Source: Rhodococcus sp. 06-462-5 | GTDB taxonomy: Bacteria; Actinomycetota; Actinomycetes; Mycobacteriales; Mycobacteriaceae | NCBI RefSeq assembly: GCF_002258315.1 | Contig: NZ_NOYD01000038.1 | Coordinates: 186,001 to 250,000, forward strand | Direction of reading: 5' to 3' | Length of the DNA stretch: 64,000 nucleotides | Part shown: piece after piece, positions 10,594 to 19,422 of the stretch | How the letters are laid out: each line of letters begins with the position of its first letter | Position numbering within the stretch: the stretch's first letter is position 1 | Translations under genes and position numbers: made by a program | The notes under the pieces: generated by a model | Told to the model about the DNA's origin: nothing | Database searches by the model: none | What the model saw: the letters and a program-made list of their open reading frames with translations, nothing else

Positions 10594-12069
10594 ATGACCA
10601 CAGCAACAGATGTCCGCGTTCGGTTCTGCCCGTCGCCCACCGGTACCCCGCACGTCGGTCTGGTCCGAACCGCACTGTTCAACTGGGCGTTCGCAAGGCA
10701 TCACGGCGGCACCTTCGTCTTTCGTATCGAGGACACCGACGCCGCACGCGACTCCGAGGAGTCCTACGCCGCCCTGCTCGACGCGTTGCGCTGGCTCGGC
10801 CTCGAGTGGGACGAGGGCCCCGAGGTGGGCGGCCCGTACGAGCCCTACCGTCAGTCGTTGCGTCGCGACCAGCACATCGCCGTCGTGCAGCAGTTGCTCG
10901 ACGCAGGCGAGGCGTACGAGTCCTTCTCCACGCCCGAGGAAGTGGAAGCCCGTCACAAGGCAGCCGGACGCGACCCCAAACTCGGCTACGACAATTTCGA
11001 CCGCGACCTGACGCCGGAGCAGCGACAGGGCTTTCGGGACGAGGGGCGCGGGGCCGTCGTGCGACTGCGGATGCCCGATCACGATCTGACGTGGAACGAC
11101 CTGGTGCGCGGGGAGACCACGTTCAAGGCGGGGACCGTACCGGATTTCGCCTTGACCCGCGGCAACGGAGTTCCCCTGTACACGTTGGTCAATCCGGTCG
11201 ACGACGCTCTGATGAAGATCACCCACGTGCTGCGCGGCGAGGACCTGCTGTCGTCGACGCCTCGTCAGCTCGCTCTCTACGAGGCACTGATCCGGATCGG
11301 TGTCGCAGAACGCACCCCCGAGTTCGGGCACCTGCCGTTCGTCATGGGCCAGGGCAACAAGAAGCTGTCCAAGCGTGACCCCGAATCGAATCTGTTCATC
11401 CACCGTGATCGTGGGTTCGTGCCGGAAGGCCTACTGAACTACCTCGCTCTTCTCGGGTGGGGCATCTCGGACGATCACGACGTCTTCTCGCTCGACGAGA
11501 TGGTGGCGGCGTTCGAGATCTCGTCGGTCAATTCCAATCCGGCACGCTTCGACCAGAAGAAGGCCGACGCGATCAACGCCGAGCACATCAGGATGCTGGC
11601 GGCAGACGATTTCGCGGCGCGACTGCGCGAATACCTGGTCGCACAGGGCCATCTCACCGAGCCGATCGACGAGAAGATCTTCGCCGTCGCGGCCGATCTG
11701 GTGCAAACCCGCATCGTCGTCCTGTCGGACGCCTGGGGACTGCTGAAGTTCCTGTTCGTCGACGAGGCGGACTTCGAGATCGACCCTGCAGCCGCGGCGA
11801 AGAACCTCGGTGCCGATGCCGCACCCGTTCTCGACGCCACGATCGAGGCACTGACGGCGTTGCCGACCTGGACGACGGCCGACCTGGAGGCGACTCTCAA
11901 GGACGCGTTGATCGAGAAGCTCGAGCTCAAGCCGCGCAAGGCTTTCGCTCCGATTCGGGTGGGAGTGACCGGGTCGCACATCAGCCCGCCGCTGTACGAG
12001 TCCATGGAACTGCTCGGGCGCGAGAAGACCTTGGCGCGCCTGGCTGCAGCGCGCGCCCAGGTGGCGTGA
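10594..12069 (+). CDS. gltX: glutamyl-tRNA synthetase
   Basis: GltX attaches glutamate to tRNA-Glu with ATP. In bacteria that lack GlnRS it also charges tRNA-Gln for GatCAB to amidate, and this is the usual actinobacterial arrangement. The 491-residue class I enzyme has the HIGH-type motif as HVGL in [13 protein letters not shown] (about residues 11-23) and the KMSKS-type motif as KLSKR near residue 255. A helical anticodon-binding domain makes up the last third. The ATG at 10594 is eight bases after the FAH-family stop. The tRNA-Gln and tRNA-Glu genes lie about 3 kb downstream, which suits a non-discriminating enzyme, though that property cannot be read from sequence alone. Confidence 0.97.
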   Translation: MTTATDVRVRFCPSPTGTPHVGLVRTALFNWAFARHHGGTFVFRIEDTDAARDSEESYAALLDALRWLGLEWDEGPEVGGPYEPYRQSLRRDQHIAVVQQLLDAGEAYESFSTPEEVEARHKAAGRDPKLGYDNFDRDLTPEQRQGFRDEGRGAVVRLRMPDHDLTWNDLVRGETTFKAGTVPDFALTRGNGVPLYTLVNPVDDALMKITHVLRGEDLLSSTPRQLALYEALIRIGVAERTPEFGHLPFVMGQGNKKLSKRDPESNLFIHRDRGFVPEGLLNYLALLGWGISDDHDVFSLDEMVAAFEISSVNSNPARFDQKKADAINAEHIRMLAADDFAARLREYLVAQGHLTEPIDEKIFAVAADLVQTRIVVLSDAWGLLKFLFVDEADFEIDPAAAAKNLGADAAPVLDATIEALTALPTWTTADLEATLKDALIEKLELKPRKAFAPIRVGVTGSHISPPLYESMELLGREKTLARLAAARAQVA

Positions 12070-12115
12070 CGGCGCACGGTCGCCGGCGCATCCCGCTCCT
12101 CGGGGACAGCCTCGA

Positions 12116-13120
12116 ATGAGTGTCTCCGATCGACTGGATCGACTCCAGCGCAGGCGGCCGGTTCTCGGGTTTCCCATTGCGGTGGTGTACAAGTTCGTCG
12201 ACGATCAGGGCGGCTACCTCGCCGCCCTGATCACCTATTACGCCTTCGTCTCGCTGTTTCCTGCACTGTTGCTGTTCTCGACGGTGCTGGGCATCGTGTT
12301 GGCCGGTAGTCCGGAACTGCAGCAACAGATCCTCAACTCGGCGCTCGGTCAGATCCCGGTGATCGGCGACGAACTGGGCCGCCCCGAACGCATCGGTGGC
12401 GGCACCGTCGGTCTGGTGGTGGGTGTTCTCGGCTCCCTGTACGGCGGACTGGGGGTGGCCGTGGCGCTGCAGAACGCGATGAACACTGCGTGGACGGTGC
12501 CGAAGAACCTACGGCCCGATCCCATTCGGGCCCGGGTGCGCGGACTGGGTCTGTTGAGCACGGTCGGTCTTGCCGTCCTGGCCATCACGGCACTCAATGT
12601 GCTCAGCGCCGCAGGATATTTCGGTCCGGAATCCGGCCTCGTGGTGTTCGTGGTCGGCACGTTCTTCTACGTCGGCGTGTTCGTCGTGGCGTTCCGGCTC
12701 GCCACGGCGAGACCGGTGTCGATCCCCGAGGTTCTTCCCGGAGCCGTCGTCGCCGGGCTGATCTGGCAGCTGCTGCAGACTTTCGGCAGCGTCTACGTGA
12801 AGTACGTCGTCAGCAACGCGACCGTCACCAACGGTGTGTTCGCCGTCGTCCTGGGTCTGCTGGCGTTTCTGTACGTGACGTCGGTGTCGATCGTGATGTG
12901 CATCGAGATCAACGTGGTTCGCGTCGATCGGCTCTTTCCGCGAGCGTTGCTGGCACCGTTCACCGACGACGCCGAACTGACCGAGGGTGACAAGCTCACC
13001 TACACCGGACAGGCCGAAGCGCAACGCAGCAAGCCGTTCGAGGACATCGACGTGACGTTCGTCGACCCGCAGCGAACTCAATCCGAATCCGGCTCCGAAC
13101 CGGCAGCCGAAACGCCGTAG
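12116..13120 (+). CDS. YihY/BrkB family inner-membrane protein
   Basis: A 334-residue integral membrane protein of the YihY (BrkB, once misnamed RNase BN) family. It begins with an amphipathic stretch, then the family signature DDQGGYLAALITYYAFVSLFPALLL, followed by about five further hydrophobic helices up to residue 270. It ends in a polar, acidic cytoplasmic tail of about 60 residues. The function of the family is not established; transport or envelope roles have been proposed. The ATG at 12116 starts 46 bp after gltX. Its last 43 bases overlap the 3' end of the converging polymerase gene. Confidence 0.88.
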   Translation: MSVSDRLDRLQRRRPVLGFPIAVVYKFVDDQGGYLAALITYYAFVSLFPALLLFSTVLGIVLAGSPELQQQILNSALGQIPVIGDELGRPERIGGGTVGLVVGVLGSLYGGLGVAVALQNAMNTAWTVPKNLRPDPIRARVRGLGLLSTVGLAVLAITALNVLSAAGYFGPESGLVVFVVGTFFYVGVFVVAFRLATARPVSIPEVLPGAVVAGLIWQLLQTFGSVYVKYVVSNATVTNGVFAVVLGLLAFLYVTSVSIVMCIEINVVRVDRLFPRALLAPFTDDAELTEGDKLTYTGQAEAQRSKPFEDIDVTFVDPQRTQSESGSEPAAETP

Positions 13121-14697
13121 AAGCGATCGATTCTCGTCTCCATCGGAAACCGGACGGCCGTATCGCCGAACATCAGCCGAGTTGCCGCCAACGCCGATTC
13201 TGCAATCGCCTCGGCGGCATACTCGGAATCGGCGACGGGACAGTGCACCACCACTTCGTCGTGCTGAAAGAACACCAACTCGCTGTGGGTCCGGGAGTCC
13301 TGGTCGCTCCTGCGGGCTCCGCTCCCGGAACTATGCTCGCTCCTGCGGGCTCCGCTCCCGGCCAACCGACCACGGAGATCGGCCAGCAAGCACAGCGCCC
13401 ACTCGGCGGCGGTGGCCTGCACGACGAAGTTGCGAGTGAACCGGCCCCGCGCGTGCGCATCACCGGCCGACCACCACTGCGGCGTGGGTGGTGGGCAGGC
13501 CCGTCCGAGCCACGAACGAACGACCTCGCCCCGTTCACCGGCGCGGGCGGCTTCCTCCACCAAAGCGACGGCGCCGGGGAACGAGGCCCGTAGTCGCGTC
13601 AGCAGACCGCGCGCCTCGCCCGAGGTCGCGCCGTACAGCACCCCGAGAACGGCGACCTTGGCGTGGCTGCGATCGCCGCCGAAGGATGCTGCCGCCACCG
13701 GTGCATACAGATCTGCGGTGCCTGCAGCGGCGACCATACCGGGATCGCCGGACATCGCAGCGAGGATTCGTGGTTCGAGCTGACCGGCGTCGGCGGCCAC
13801 GAAGGTGTAGCCCGGATCCGCTATCACACTGGCGCGCAAAGGTTTCGGAATCTGAAGGCCGCCTCCGCCGCGACTGGCCCACCGGCCCGACACCACAGCG
13901 CCGGGAACATAGACCGGACGGAAACGATCGTCGCGAACCCACGTGTCGAGCCATGCCCACCCGTTCGCGGCGTGCAGCTTCGAGAGATCGCGGTGGCGCA
14001 ACAGCAGCGGAACCGCCGGGTGGTCGATGTCGCGGATGACGTGCGCGCGAGTCGATGTCAGTTCGATACCGACGCGCGCGAACGCGGCAACCAGCTCCAC
14101 GGGCGAGGCGGGGTTGACGCGCCTGCCGAACGCCGAGGAGATCTGGTTCTCGAGCTCTACGAGAGCCGGGGGAGGAGAACCGTCGAGCGGCCGCGCACCG
14201 AGCATCGTGTCGAGATGGCGGCGATGCGCCGACGCCGAGAACGGCAACCCGTCGAAGGTCATCTCCGCTGCGGCCAGACCTCCGGCCGACTCGGCCGCCG
14301 CCAGCAGGTGCAGGGCGCGATCGTCACCGATGTCCCGAAGCTGACGCCGATACTCGGCGAGCACCGCCGCGGGATCGGAGTTCGGGTTCGCGTCGAACAG
14401 ACCCGGTCGGAGGTCGGCGGGAGCCGACGGGACAGTCGCCGAGCCGGCCCGCATCGCCAGAATCGCACCGACCAGTGCGAGGTCGTGACAGCGGCGTACG
14501 CGTACCCCTCGTTCGAGCAACCGAGGGTAGATCCGGCTCGTGTCTTCCCATACCCACCTCGGCCGTTCGTCTCGCTCGAGCTCGGCAACGGCGGCGACCG
14601 GATCCTCGGCCACTGTGGGATCGCCCTGCGTCGAGCCGTCGTCGGCGAGGTACGTCAGCACGGCCTGCTCGTCCTGAGGGACGAGCAGAACCCTCAT
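13078..14697 (-). CDS. Pol I-like DNA polymerase with exonuclease-like N-terminus
   Basis: The 539-residue protein resembles the C-terminal polymerase domain of family A enzymes but is far shorter than PolA. Polymerase motif A appears as DAGQLEPRILAAMSGDPG near residue 300, motif B as KVAVLGVLYGATSGEARGLL, and motif C as FQHDEVVVHCP with the HDE catalytic acid. The first 180 residues correspond to a 3'-5' exonuclease-like fold, where no complete set of catalytic acids was recognised. There is no 5'-nuclease domain. Similar proteins are annotated in rhodococci as bifunctional 3'-5' exonuclease/DNA polymerase. Between motifs B and C lies an in-frame 11-residue duplication (GSGARRSEHSS then GSGARRSDQDS) coded by a 33-bp DNA repeat. 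Whether it is an active repair polymerase is unknown. Confidence 0.85.
   Translation of the reverse strand: MRVLLVPQDEQAVLTYLADDGSTQGDPTVAEDPVAAVAELERDERPRWVWEDTSRIYPRLLERGVRVRRCHDLALVGAILAMRAGSATVPSAPADLRPGLFDANPNSDPAAVLAEYRRQLRDIGDDRALHLLAAAESAGGLAAAEMTFDGLPFSASAHRRHLDTMLGARPLDGSPPPALVELENQISSAFGRRVNPASPVELVAAFARVGIELTSTRAHVIRDIDHPAVPLLLRHRDLSKLHAANGWAWLDTWVRDDRFRPVYVPGAVVSGRWASRGGGGLQIPKPLRASVIADPGYTFVAADAGQLEPRILAAMSGDPGMVAAAGTADLYAPVAAASFGGDRSHAKVAVLGVLYGATSGEARGLLTRLRASFPGAVALVEEAARAGERGEVVRSWLGRACPPPTPQWWSAGDAHARGRFTRNFVVQATAAEWALCLLADLRGRLAGSGARRSEHSSGSGARRSDQDSRTHSELVFFQHDEVVVHCPVADSEYAAEAIAESALAATRLMFGDTAVRFPMETRIDRFYGVSAAGSEPDSD
13304..13361. repeat. two 33-bp repeat units inside the polymerase gene
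   Basis: A 25-bp sequence (core CTCCTGCGGGCTCCGCTCCC) occurs at 13304 and again at 13337, a 33-bp period. It keeps the reading frame and inserts two copies of GSGARRS into the protein. The core TCCTGC(G/A)GGCTCC is shared with the 34-bp tandem repeat near 54556, so both may belong to one dispersed repeat family. Confidence 0.7.
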
Positions 14698-14851
14698 CGG
14701 ACTCGGCCGGGTCTGCGATCGGTCACGGAGAACAAGTCTGCTCCACTTGTCGGAAATGGCGTCGAGGGGGCTCGCGGGCCCCCACGGGAGAGCGACTCAG
14801 GCCGCTCCCGACGCGTCCCCGGCGCGGTTTCGGTGGCTCTGAGCAGCCGAT

Positions 14852-14880
14852 TTGGAGAATGGGTAGTCACCTTTGATAGT
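14852..14880 (+). promoter_or_regulatory. candidate tRNA promoter
   Basis: TTGGAG (14852-14857) and GATAGT (14875-14880) are spaced by 17 bp about 60 bp before tRNA-Gln. The 245-base gap between the polymerase gene and tRNA-Gln holds nothing else recognisable. Confidence 0.4.
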
Positions 14881-14942
14881 CTCTATCCCGGCTCGAAACG
14901 CAGTGCACATCGATCGTGATGTGCAATTCGATTCAAGTCCAT

Positions 14943-15014
14943 TGGGGTATGGTGTAATTGGCAACACAGCGGTTTCTGGTACCGCCATTCTAGGTTCGAG
15001 TCCTGGTACCCCAG
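14943..15014 (+). tRNA. tRNA-Gln (anticodon CUG)
   Basis: A complete cloverleaf of 72 bases. The acceptor stem TGGGGTA pairs with TACCCCA, with discriminator G at 15014. The anticodon stem GCGGT/ACCGC encloses the loop TTCTGGT, giving anticodon CTG, which reads CAG. The T-arm contains GTTCGAGTC. CCA is not encoded. It lies 91 bp before tRNA-Glu and is probably co-transcribed with it. Confidence 0.95.
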
Positions 15015-15105
15015 CGAGCAGGTGACGGCGATTTTGTCGCCGAGGCCGAGGCAGTTAAGCTGGCTCAGCGTTACAAGCTCGAACAACAATGCAGGTGAAG
15101 TTCCT

Positions 15106-15178
15106 GGCCCCGTCGTCTAGCGGCCTAGGACGCCGCCCTCTCAAGGCGGTAGCGCGGGTTCGAATCCCGTCGGGGCTA
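15106..15178 (+). tRNA. tRNA-Glu (anticodon CUC)
   Basis: A complete 73-base cloverleaf. The acceptor stem GGCCCCG pairs with CGGGGCT (closing G-U), with discriminator A at 15178. The anticodon stem CCGCC/GGCGG encloses CTCTCAA, giving anticodon CTC, which reads GAG. The T-loop is GTTCGAATC. CCA is not encoded. It is followed within six bases by a perfect hairpin terminator. Confidence 0.96.
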
Positions 15179-15183
15179 CAACA

Positions 15184-15223
15184 GACAACACCCTCTCGAT
15201 CCGCGGATCGAGAGGGTGTTGTC
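15184..15223. terminator. terminator after tRNA-Glu
   Basis: A perfect 40-bp palindrome: 15184-15203 is the exact reverse complement of 15204-15223, centred on CCGCGG, followed by GTTTCGG. It separates the tRNA pair from the converging DUF5302 gene and can act in both directions. Confidence 0.8.
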
Positions 15224-15240
15224 GTTTCGGTGCGGGCGTC

Positions 15241-15408
15241 TCAGACGCTCTTGCGGCGGAACATCTTCTGATGATCGGCCGGACCGTGGGCGTTGTTGAC
15301 CTTCGGCCCACCGTCCTTGTGTTCGACGGAATTGTGGGACTTGCTGTTCTTCTGTTCCAGAACCTCGCGGAACTTCTTCTTCAGTTCTTCACTGCCGGAT
15401 TCGGGCAT
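15241..15408 (-). CDS. DUF5302 family small protein
   Basis: A 55-residue, highly charged and hydrophilic protein: MPESGSEELKKKFREVLEQ, a Lys/Ser/His-rich middle and a basic end (HQKMFRRKSV). This matches the small actinobacterial DUF5302 family, of unknown function. The ATG at 15408 follows GAGGAGTCACCC, a good ribosome binding site; a longer frame from 15468 lacks one. It lies between the tRNA terminator and the IclR regulator gene, on the same strand as the latter. Confidence 0.75.
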   Translation of the reverse strand: MPESGSEELKKKFREVLEQKNSKSHNSVEHKDGGPKVNNAHGPADHQKMFRRKSV

Positions 15409-15522
15409 GGGTGACTCCTCGCAGTCGACGACCGGCCGGGTAGGCCGCTCGAGACGAAGGTACCCCACTCTCGCAGCTCGATCAGCTCGTTTTCCTCGGG
15501 CCGAGAGGCCTGCGGCTTCGCC

Positions 15523-16251
15523 TCAGAGTCGCTTGTGCAGTGCGTCCGCTGCCGCCAGGAGATCTGCGGCCCAGCGCGCTCCGGGCTTGCGTCCGATCCG
15601 ATCGATCGGTCCGGACACCGAGATCGCCGCCACCACAGAGTCGTTGCTGTCACGCACCGGCGCGGCGACGCTCGCGACGCCCGGTTCGCGCTCGCCCGCA
15701 CTCTGTGCCCAACCGCGCCGCCGAACTTCGAGGAGAACACGCTCGCCGAATTCCGCATCGGGCAGAACTGTCCGTTGAGTCTGCGAATCCGCCCATGCAA
15801 GAAGGACTTTGGCACCCGATCCTGCCGTCATCGGCAGACGTGCGCCGACCAGCACGGTGTCTCGAAGTCCGGTCGGCGGCTCCATGGACGCCACACACAC
15901 CCGCACCGTCCCTTCGCGACGATAGATCTGCACACTCTCGCCGGTGATTTCGCGCAGGCGTGGAAGCACCGAGGCGGCAGCGTCGAGAAGCGCGTCCGAT
16001 GCGCTCGCCGCAAGCTCGCCCAGTCCCGGCCCGGTACGCCACAGGCCGTCGGCATCTCGAGTCAGAAGCCGGTGGGTCTCCAGGCCGACCGCGAGGCGGT
16101 GAGCGGTGGCCCGTGGCAGGCTCGTTCGAGCGCACAGATCGTTGAGATTGCAGGGCTTCTCGGCCACCGCGTGCAGCACAGTCATCGCCTTGTCGAGGAC
16201 ACCGATACCGCTCGATTTGTCGACGAGGCCATTGGGGCTATGCTGTCTCAT
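15523..16251 (-). CDS. IclR-family regulator of leuCD (LtbR/NdgR-like)
   Basis: The 242-residue protein has a winged helix-turn-helix (about 15-80: [18 protein letters not shown]...[15 protein letters not shown]) and a C-terminal IclR effector domain (about 90-242: [46 protein letters not shown]). Its position, divergent from leuC, is that of LtbR in Corynebacterium and NdgR in Streptomyces, which control leucine and tryptophan or other amino-acid synthesis genes. Regulation of leuCD and of itself is inferred. An inverted repeat CTATG-6-CATAG overlaps its ATG (complement of 16249-16251), which would suit autorepression. The effector is not evident from sequence. Confidence 0.9.
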   Translation of the reverse strand: MRQHSPNGLVDKSSGIGVLDKAMTVLHAVAEKPCNLNDLCARTSLPRATAHRLAVGLETHRLLTRDADGLWRTGPGLGELAASASDALLDAAASVLPRLREITGESVQIYRREGTVRVCVASMEPPTGLRDTVLVGARLPMTAGSGAKVLLAWADSQTQRTVLPDAEFGERVLLEVRRRGWAQSAGEREPGVASVAAPVRDSNDSVVAAISVSGPIDRIGRKPGARWAADLLAAADALHKRL

Positions 16252-16253
16252 AG
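16238..16253. promoter_or_regulatory. candidate operator of the IclR regulator
   Basis: CTATG (16238-16242) and CATAG (16249-16253) form a perfect inverted repeat around six bases. On the minus strand the site contains ATGAGACAG, and a second TGAGA lies at about 16277. It overlaps the start codon of the IclR gene and sits about 150 bp before leuC. Binding is inferred from position and symmetry. Confidence 0.45.
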
Positions 16254-16401
16254 AACGATATTAGCCTCCCGAATGCTGAGATTGCACAACTACGTGATCT
16301 TCGGTGCGCGTCAGGGGCATGATGTCGAGACGATCACGCGAGGTGGACCGGCCCGTTCACCGGCGCGACGACGAGACGGAAAGACGAGGTCCGCGACAGC
16401 G

Positions 16402-17826
16402 ATGTCCGAAACACCGAAGACTTTGGCGGAGAAGGTATGGGACCAGCACGTGGTGGTCCGAGGCGGCGGAGAAGGCGGAGCGCGTGAGCCGGACCTGATC
16501 TACATCGACCTCCATCTGGTGCACGAGGTGACGAGCCCGCAGGCATTCGACGGACTTCGCCTGGCCGGCCGCGGACTCCGGCGTCCCGATCTGACGATCG
16601 CGACCGAGGACCACAACGTCCCGACGGCCGACATCTTCGCGCCCATCGCCGATCTGGTCTCGCGGACACAGGTCGACACACTTCGACGCAACTGCGAGGA
16701 ATTCGGTGTCCGGCTCTACCCGATGGGCGATCTCGATCAGGGCATCGTGCACATCATCGGCCCGCAGCTGGGTCTCACCCAGCCCGGCATGACCGTGGTG
16801 TGCGGAGACAGTCACACCTCGACGCACGGTGCCTTCGGCTCGATCGCAATGGGCATCGGCACCAGCGAGGTCGAGCACGTCATGGCCACGCAGACCTTGT
16901 CGTTGCGTCCTTTCAAGACCATGGCGATCACCGTCGACGGTGAGCTCGCCCCCGGTGTGACGAGCAAGGACCTCATCCTTGCCGTCATCGCACAGATCGG
17001 CACCGGCGGCGGTCAGGGCTACGTCCTCGAGTACCGCGGTGAGGCCATTCGCAAGCTGTCGATGGAAGCGCGAATGACCATCTGCAACATGTCGATCGAG
17101 GCCGGAGCGCGGGCAGGCATGATCGCACCCGACGAGGTCACCTACGAGTACCTGAAGGGACGCCCGCACGCTCCCCAGGGAGCCGACTGGGACGCGGCGG
17201 TGGCCGCGTGGGACGAACTGGCGACCGACCCGGATGCGGTGTTCGACAACGAGGTCCACATCGACGCCGACACGTTGACGCCGTTCGTCACGTGGGGAAC
17301 GAATCCGGGTCAGGGTGCGCCACTTGGCGATACGGTGCCCGATCCGGAGGCGATGGTCGACGAGAGCGAGCGGGTGGCAGCCCAGAAGGCTCTGCAGTAC
17401 ATGGGTCTCGAAGCGGGCACACCCATCCGCGAGATCGCCGTCGACACCGTGTTCGTGGGCTCGTGCACCAACGGTCGAATCGAGGATCTGCGAGCCGTCG
17501 CGTCCGTTCTCGAAGGGCACCGGGTTGCCGACGGAGTGCGAATGCTGGTGGTACCCGGTTCCATGCGGGTGCGAGCGCAGGCAGAAGAGGAAGGTCTGGG
17601 CGAGATATTCACGGCCGCAGGAGCGGAGTGGCGTCAGGCCGGTTGCTCGATGTGCCTGGGAATGAATCCGGACCAACTGGCGTCGGGCGAGCGATCGGCG
17701 TCGACGTCCAACCGGAATTTCGAGGGTAGGCAGGGCAAGGGCGGTCGCACTCATCTCGTGTCACCGTTGGTAGCAGCGGCAACGGCAATCCGCGGAACCC
17801 TGTCCTCTCCGGCGGATCTCGCGTAA
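16402..17826 (+). CDS. leuC: 3-isopropylmalate dehydratase large subunit
   Basis: With LeuD it isomerises 2-isopropylmalate to 3-isopropylmalate through an iron-sulfur cluster. The 474-residue aconitase-family protein starts [18 protein letters not shown]. The three cluster cysteines are in [12 protein letters not shown] and [12 protein letters not shown]. Other signatures are [26 protein letters not shown] and [20 protein letters not shown]. The reading frame is open further upstream, but the family start is ATG 16402, with GAGG about 13 bases before it. leuD follows after 44 bp. Transcription is likely controlled by the divergent IclR-type gene. Confidence 0.96.
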   Translation: MSETPKTLAEKVWDQHVVVRGGGEGGAREPDLIYIDLHLVHEVTSPQAFDGLRLAGRGLRRPDLTIATEDHNVPTADIFAPIADLVSRTQVDTLRRNCEEFGVRLYPMGDLDQGIVHIIGPQLGLTQPGMTVVCGDSHTSTHGAFGSIAMGIGTSEVEHVMATQTLSLRPFKTMAITVDGELAPGVTSKDLILAVIAQIGTGGGQGYVLEYRGEAIRKLSMEARMTICNMSIEAGARAGMIAPDEVTYEYLKGRPHAPQGADWDAAVAAWDELATDPDAVFDNEVHIDADTLTPFVTWGTNPGQGAPLGDTVPDPEAMVDESERVAAQKALQYMGLEAGTPIREIAVDTVFVGSCTNGRIEDLRAVASVLEGHRVADGVRMLVVPGSMRVRAQAEEEGLGEIFTAAGAEWRQAGCSMCLGMNPDQLASGERSASTSNRNFEGRQGKGGRTHLVSPLVAAATAIRGTLSSPADLA

Positions 17827-17870
17827 ACGCGTCTTCGCTCGGATCGATCGAACTCAGAGGAGCACATTCG

Positions 17871-18488
17871 ATGGAAGCTTTCACTAGACACACCGGTATC
17901 GGAGTTCCGCTCCGGCGGTCCAACGTCGACACCGACCAGATAATCCCCGCGGTCTACCTCAAGCGCGTCACGCGCACGGGATTCGAGGACGGGTTGTTCG
18001 CCGCCTGGCGCTCGGACCCGAACTTCATCTTGAACCTCGAGCCCTACAACCGAGGCTCGGTGCTCGTCGCCGGGCCTGATTTCGGTACGGGATCGTCACG
18101 CGAGCATGCCGTCTGGGCACTCTCGGACTTCGGATTTCGGGTTGTGATCGCCTCCCGTTTCGCCGATATCTTTCGCGGAAACTCGGGCAAAGCCGGGCTG
18201 CTGGCCGCCGAAGTGGATCAGTCGGACGTCGAATTGCTGTGGAAAGCCTTAGAAGAACAGCCCGGTCTGGAAATAATTGTCGACCTCGTCGACAAGACCG
18301 TAACGGCTGGAACGTTGGTGGTGCGCTTCGCGATTGACGACTACACGCGGTGGCGGCTGCTGGAGGGTCTGGACGACATCGGATTGACATTACGCCAGGT
18401 AGAGGCCATTACGGAGTACGAAAAGTCAAGGCCTTCATACAAACCCCTGACCCTTCCGGCGCGGATCGAGACACCCGCCGAAAGCTGA
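17871..18488 (+). CDS. leuD: 3-isopropylmalate dehydratase small subunit
   Basis: The 205-residue swivel-domain subunit that completes the LeuCD enzyme. Features are [25 protein letters not shown] at the N-terminus, [21 protein letters not shown] (substrate loop) and [20 protein letters not shown]. The ATG follows GAGGAGCAC. Length is normal. It is the second gene of leuCD; hupB follows after about 150 bp with its own promoter. Confidence 0.96.
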   Translation: MEAFTRHTGIGVPLRRSNVDTDQIIPAVYLKRVTRTGFEDGLFAAWRSDPNFILNLEPYNRGSVLVAGPDFGTGSSREHAVWALSDFGFRVVIASRFADIFRGNSGKAGLLAAEVDQSDVELLWKALEEQPGLEIIVDLVDKTVTAGTLVVRFAIDDYTRWRLLEGLDDIGLTLRQVEAITEYEKSRPSYKPLTLPARIETPAES

Positions 18489-18568
18489 CCGGGCAGCGGT
18501 CCGACACGCTTTGCGGCCGTGAATCATTCCGCGACACCGGAATGAAAATTGGCGTGGCGCATAGACTC

Positions 18569-18596
18569 TTGACGACTTGGGGTTTACCGTTGTAGT
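18569..18596 (+). promoter_or_regulatory. hupB promoter
   Basis: TTGACG (18569-18574) and TGTAGT (18591-18596) at 16-bp spacing lie about 40 bp before hupB, which has a good ribosome binding site (GGAGGAAA). The leuD-hupB gap of about 150 bp is AT-richer than average, as fits a promoter. Confidence 0.5.
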
Positions 18597-18637
18597 AGTC
18601 GGTCCGACGATGGGCCACCATATAGCGGAGGAAATCC

Positions 18638-19327
18638 ATGAACAAGGCAGAGCTGATTGACGCCCTGACCGAGAAGTTGGGGTCTGATAGGCGGAGCGCC
18701 ACAGAGGCTGTCGAGAACATCGTCGACACCATCGTGCGCGCAGTACACCGCGGCGAGAGTGTCACGATCACGGGCTTCGGCGTGTTCGAGCAGCGTCGTC
18801 GCGCAGCCCGCGTTGCCCGTAACCCCCGCACCGGTGAGACCGTTCGCGTGAAGCCGACCAACGTTCCGGCATTCCGTCCGGGTGCACAGTTCAAGGCCGT
18901 CATCGCAGGCGGACAGAAGTTGCCCGCCACCGGTCCTGCCGTCAAGCGCGGTGCGGCTGCGGCTCCGGCCAAGAAGACTGCAGCGGCGAAGAAGACGGCG
19001 GCAAAGAAGGCTGCCGTGAAGACGACCGCCCGCAAGGCAACCACCGCTGCCGCCAAGAAGGCAGCACCGGCCAAGACCACGGCTCGCAAGGCAGCGGCTC
19101 CCGCAAAGACCGCAGCCAAGAAGGCAGCTCCCGCGAAGACCACCGCGCGCAAGACCGTTGCGAAGAAGGCTCCGGCCAAGACGACTGCGCGCAAGGCCGC
19201 AACGACTGCTGCTCCCGCCAAGAAGGCTCCGGCCAAGACAGCGGCCAAGAAGACCGTAGCCAAGAAGGCTCCGGCCAAGAAGGCTCCGGCCAAGAAGGCT
19301 CCCGCGAAGCGCGCAGCGAAGAAGTAG
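18638..19327 (+). CDS. hupB: HU-like nucleoid protein with Lys/Ala/Pro tail
   Basis: HupB compacts the chromosome and binds DNA with little sequence preference. The 229-residue protein has a normal HU domain (about 1-90: [58 protein letters not shown]). A tail of about 135 residues follows, made of repeats such as AAKK, PAKK and TARK. This two-domain form is typical of mycobacteria and relatives (HupB, Hlp, MDP1); the tail resembles eukaryotic histone H1 and is known to be modified in mycobacteria. ATG 18638 follows GGAGGAAATCC. A strong hairpin ends the transcript. Confidence 0.97.
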   Translation: MNKAELIDALTEKLGSDRRSATEAVENIVDTIVRAVHRGESVTITGFGVFEQRRRAARVARNPRTGETVRVKPTNVPAFRPGAQFKAVIAGGQKLPATGPAVKRGAAAAPAKKTAAAKKTAAKKAAVKTTARKATTAAAKKAAPAKTTARKAAAPAKTAAKKAAPAKTTARKTVAKKAPAKTTARKAATTAAPAKKAPAKTAAKKTVAKKAPAKKAPAKKAPAKRAAKK

Positions 19328-19363
19328 AGCCTGCATGCTTCACGTGTGACCGCGTGAACACCG

Positions 19364-19404
19364 CAGAAGGCCCCCGACTCGGAGATCGAGTCGGGGGCCT
19401 TCTG
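19364..19404. terminator. terminator after hupB
   Basis: A perfect 17-bp stem (19364-19380 with 19388-19404, core GGCCCCCGACTC) and a 7-base loop, followed by TCGTTCGTGTT. It lies between converging hupB and mutT1, so it may serve both. Confidence 0.85.
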
Positions 19405-19422
19405 TCGTTCGTGTTACGCCGC

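Noticed and set aside
14943..15178. tRNA-linked integrative element
   Set aside because: No integrase, att-like direct repeats or change in gene character next to the two tRNAs.
15535..16401. 289-codon extension of leuC
   Set aside because: It runs through the divergent IclR gene and the operator region; LeuC normally starts at 16402.
16273..16401. Leucine leader peptide before leuC
   Set aside because: The ATG at 16273 is in frame with leuC with no stop and no run of leucine codons or terminator, so no attenuator is supported.
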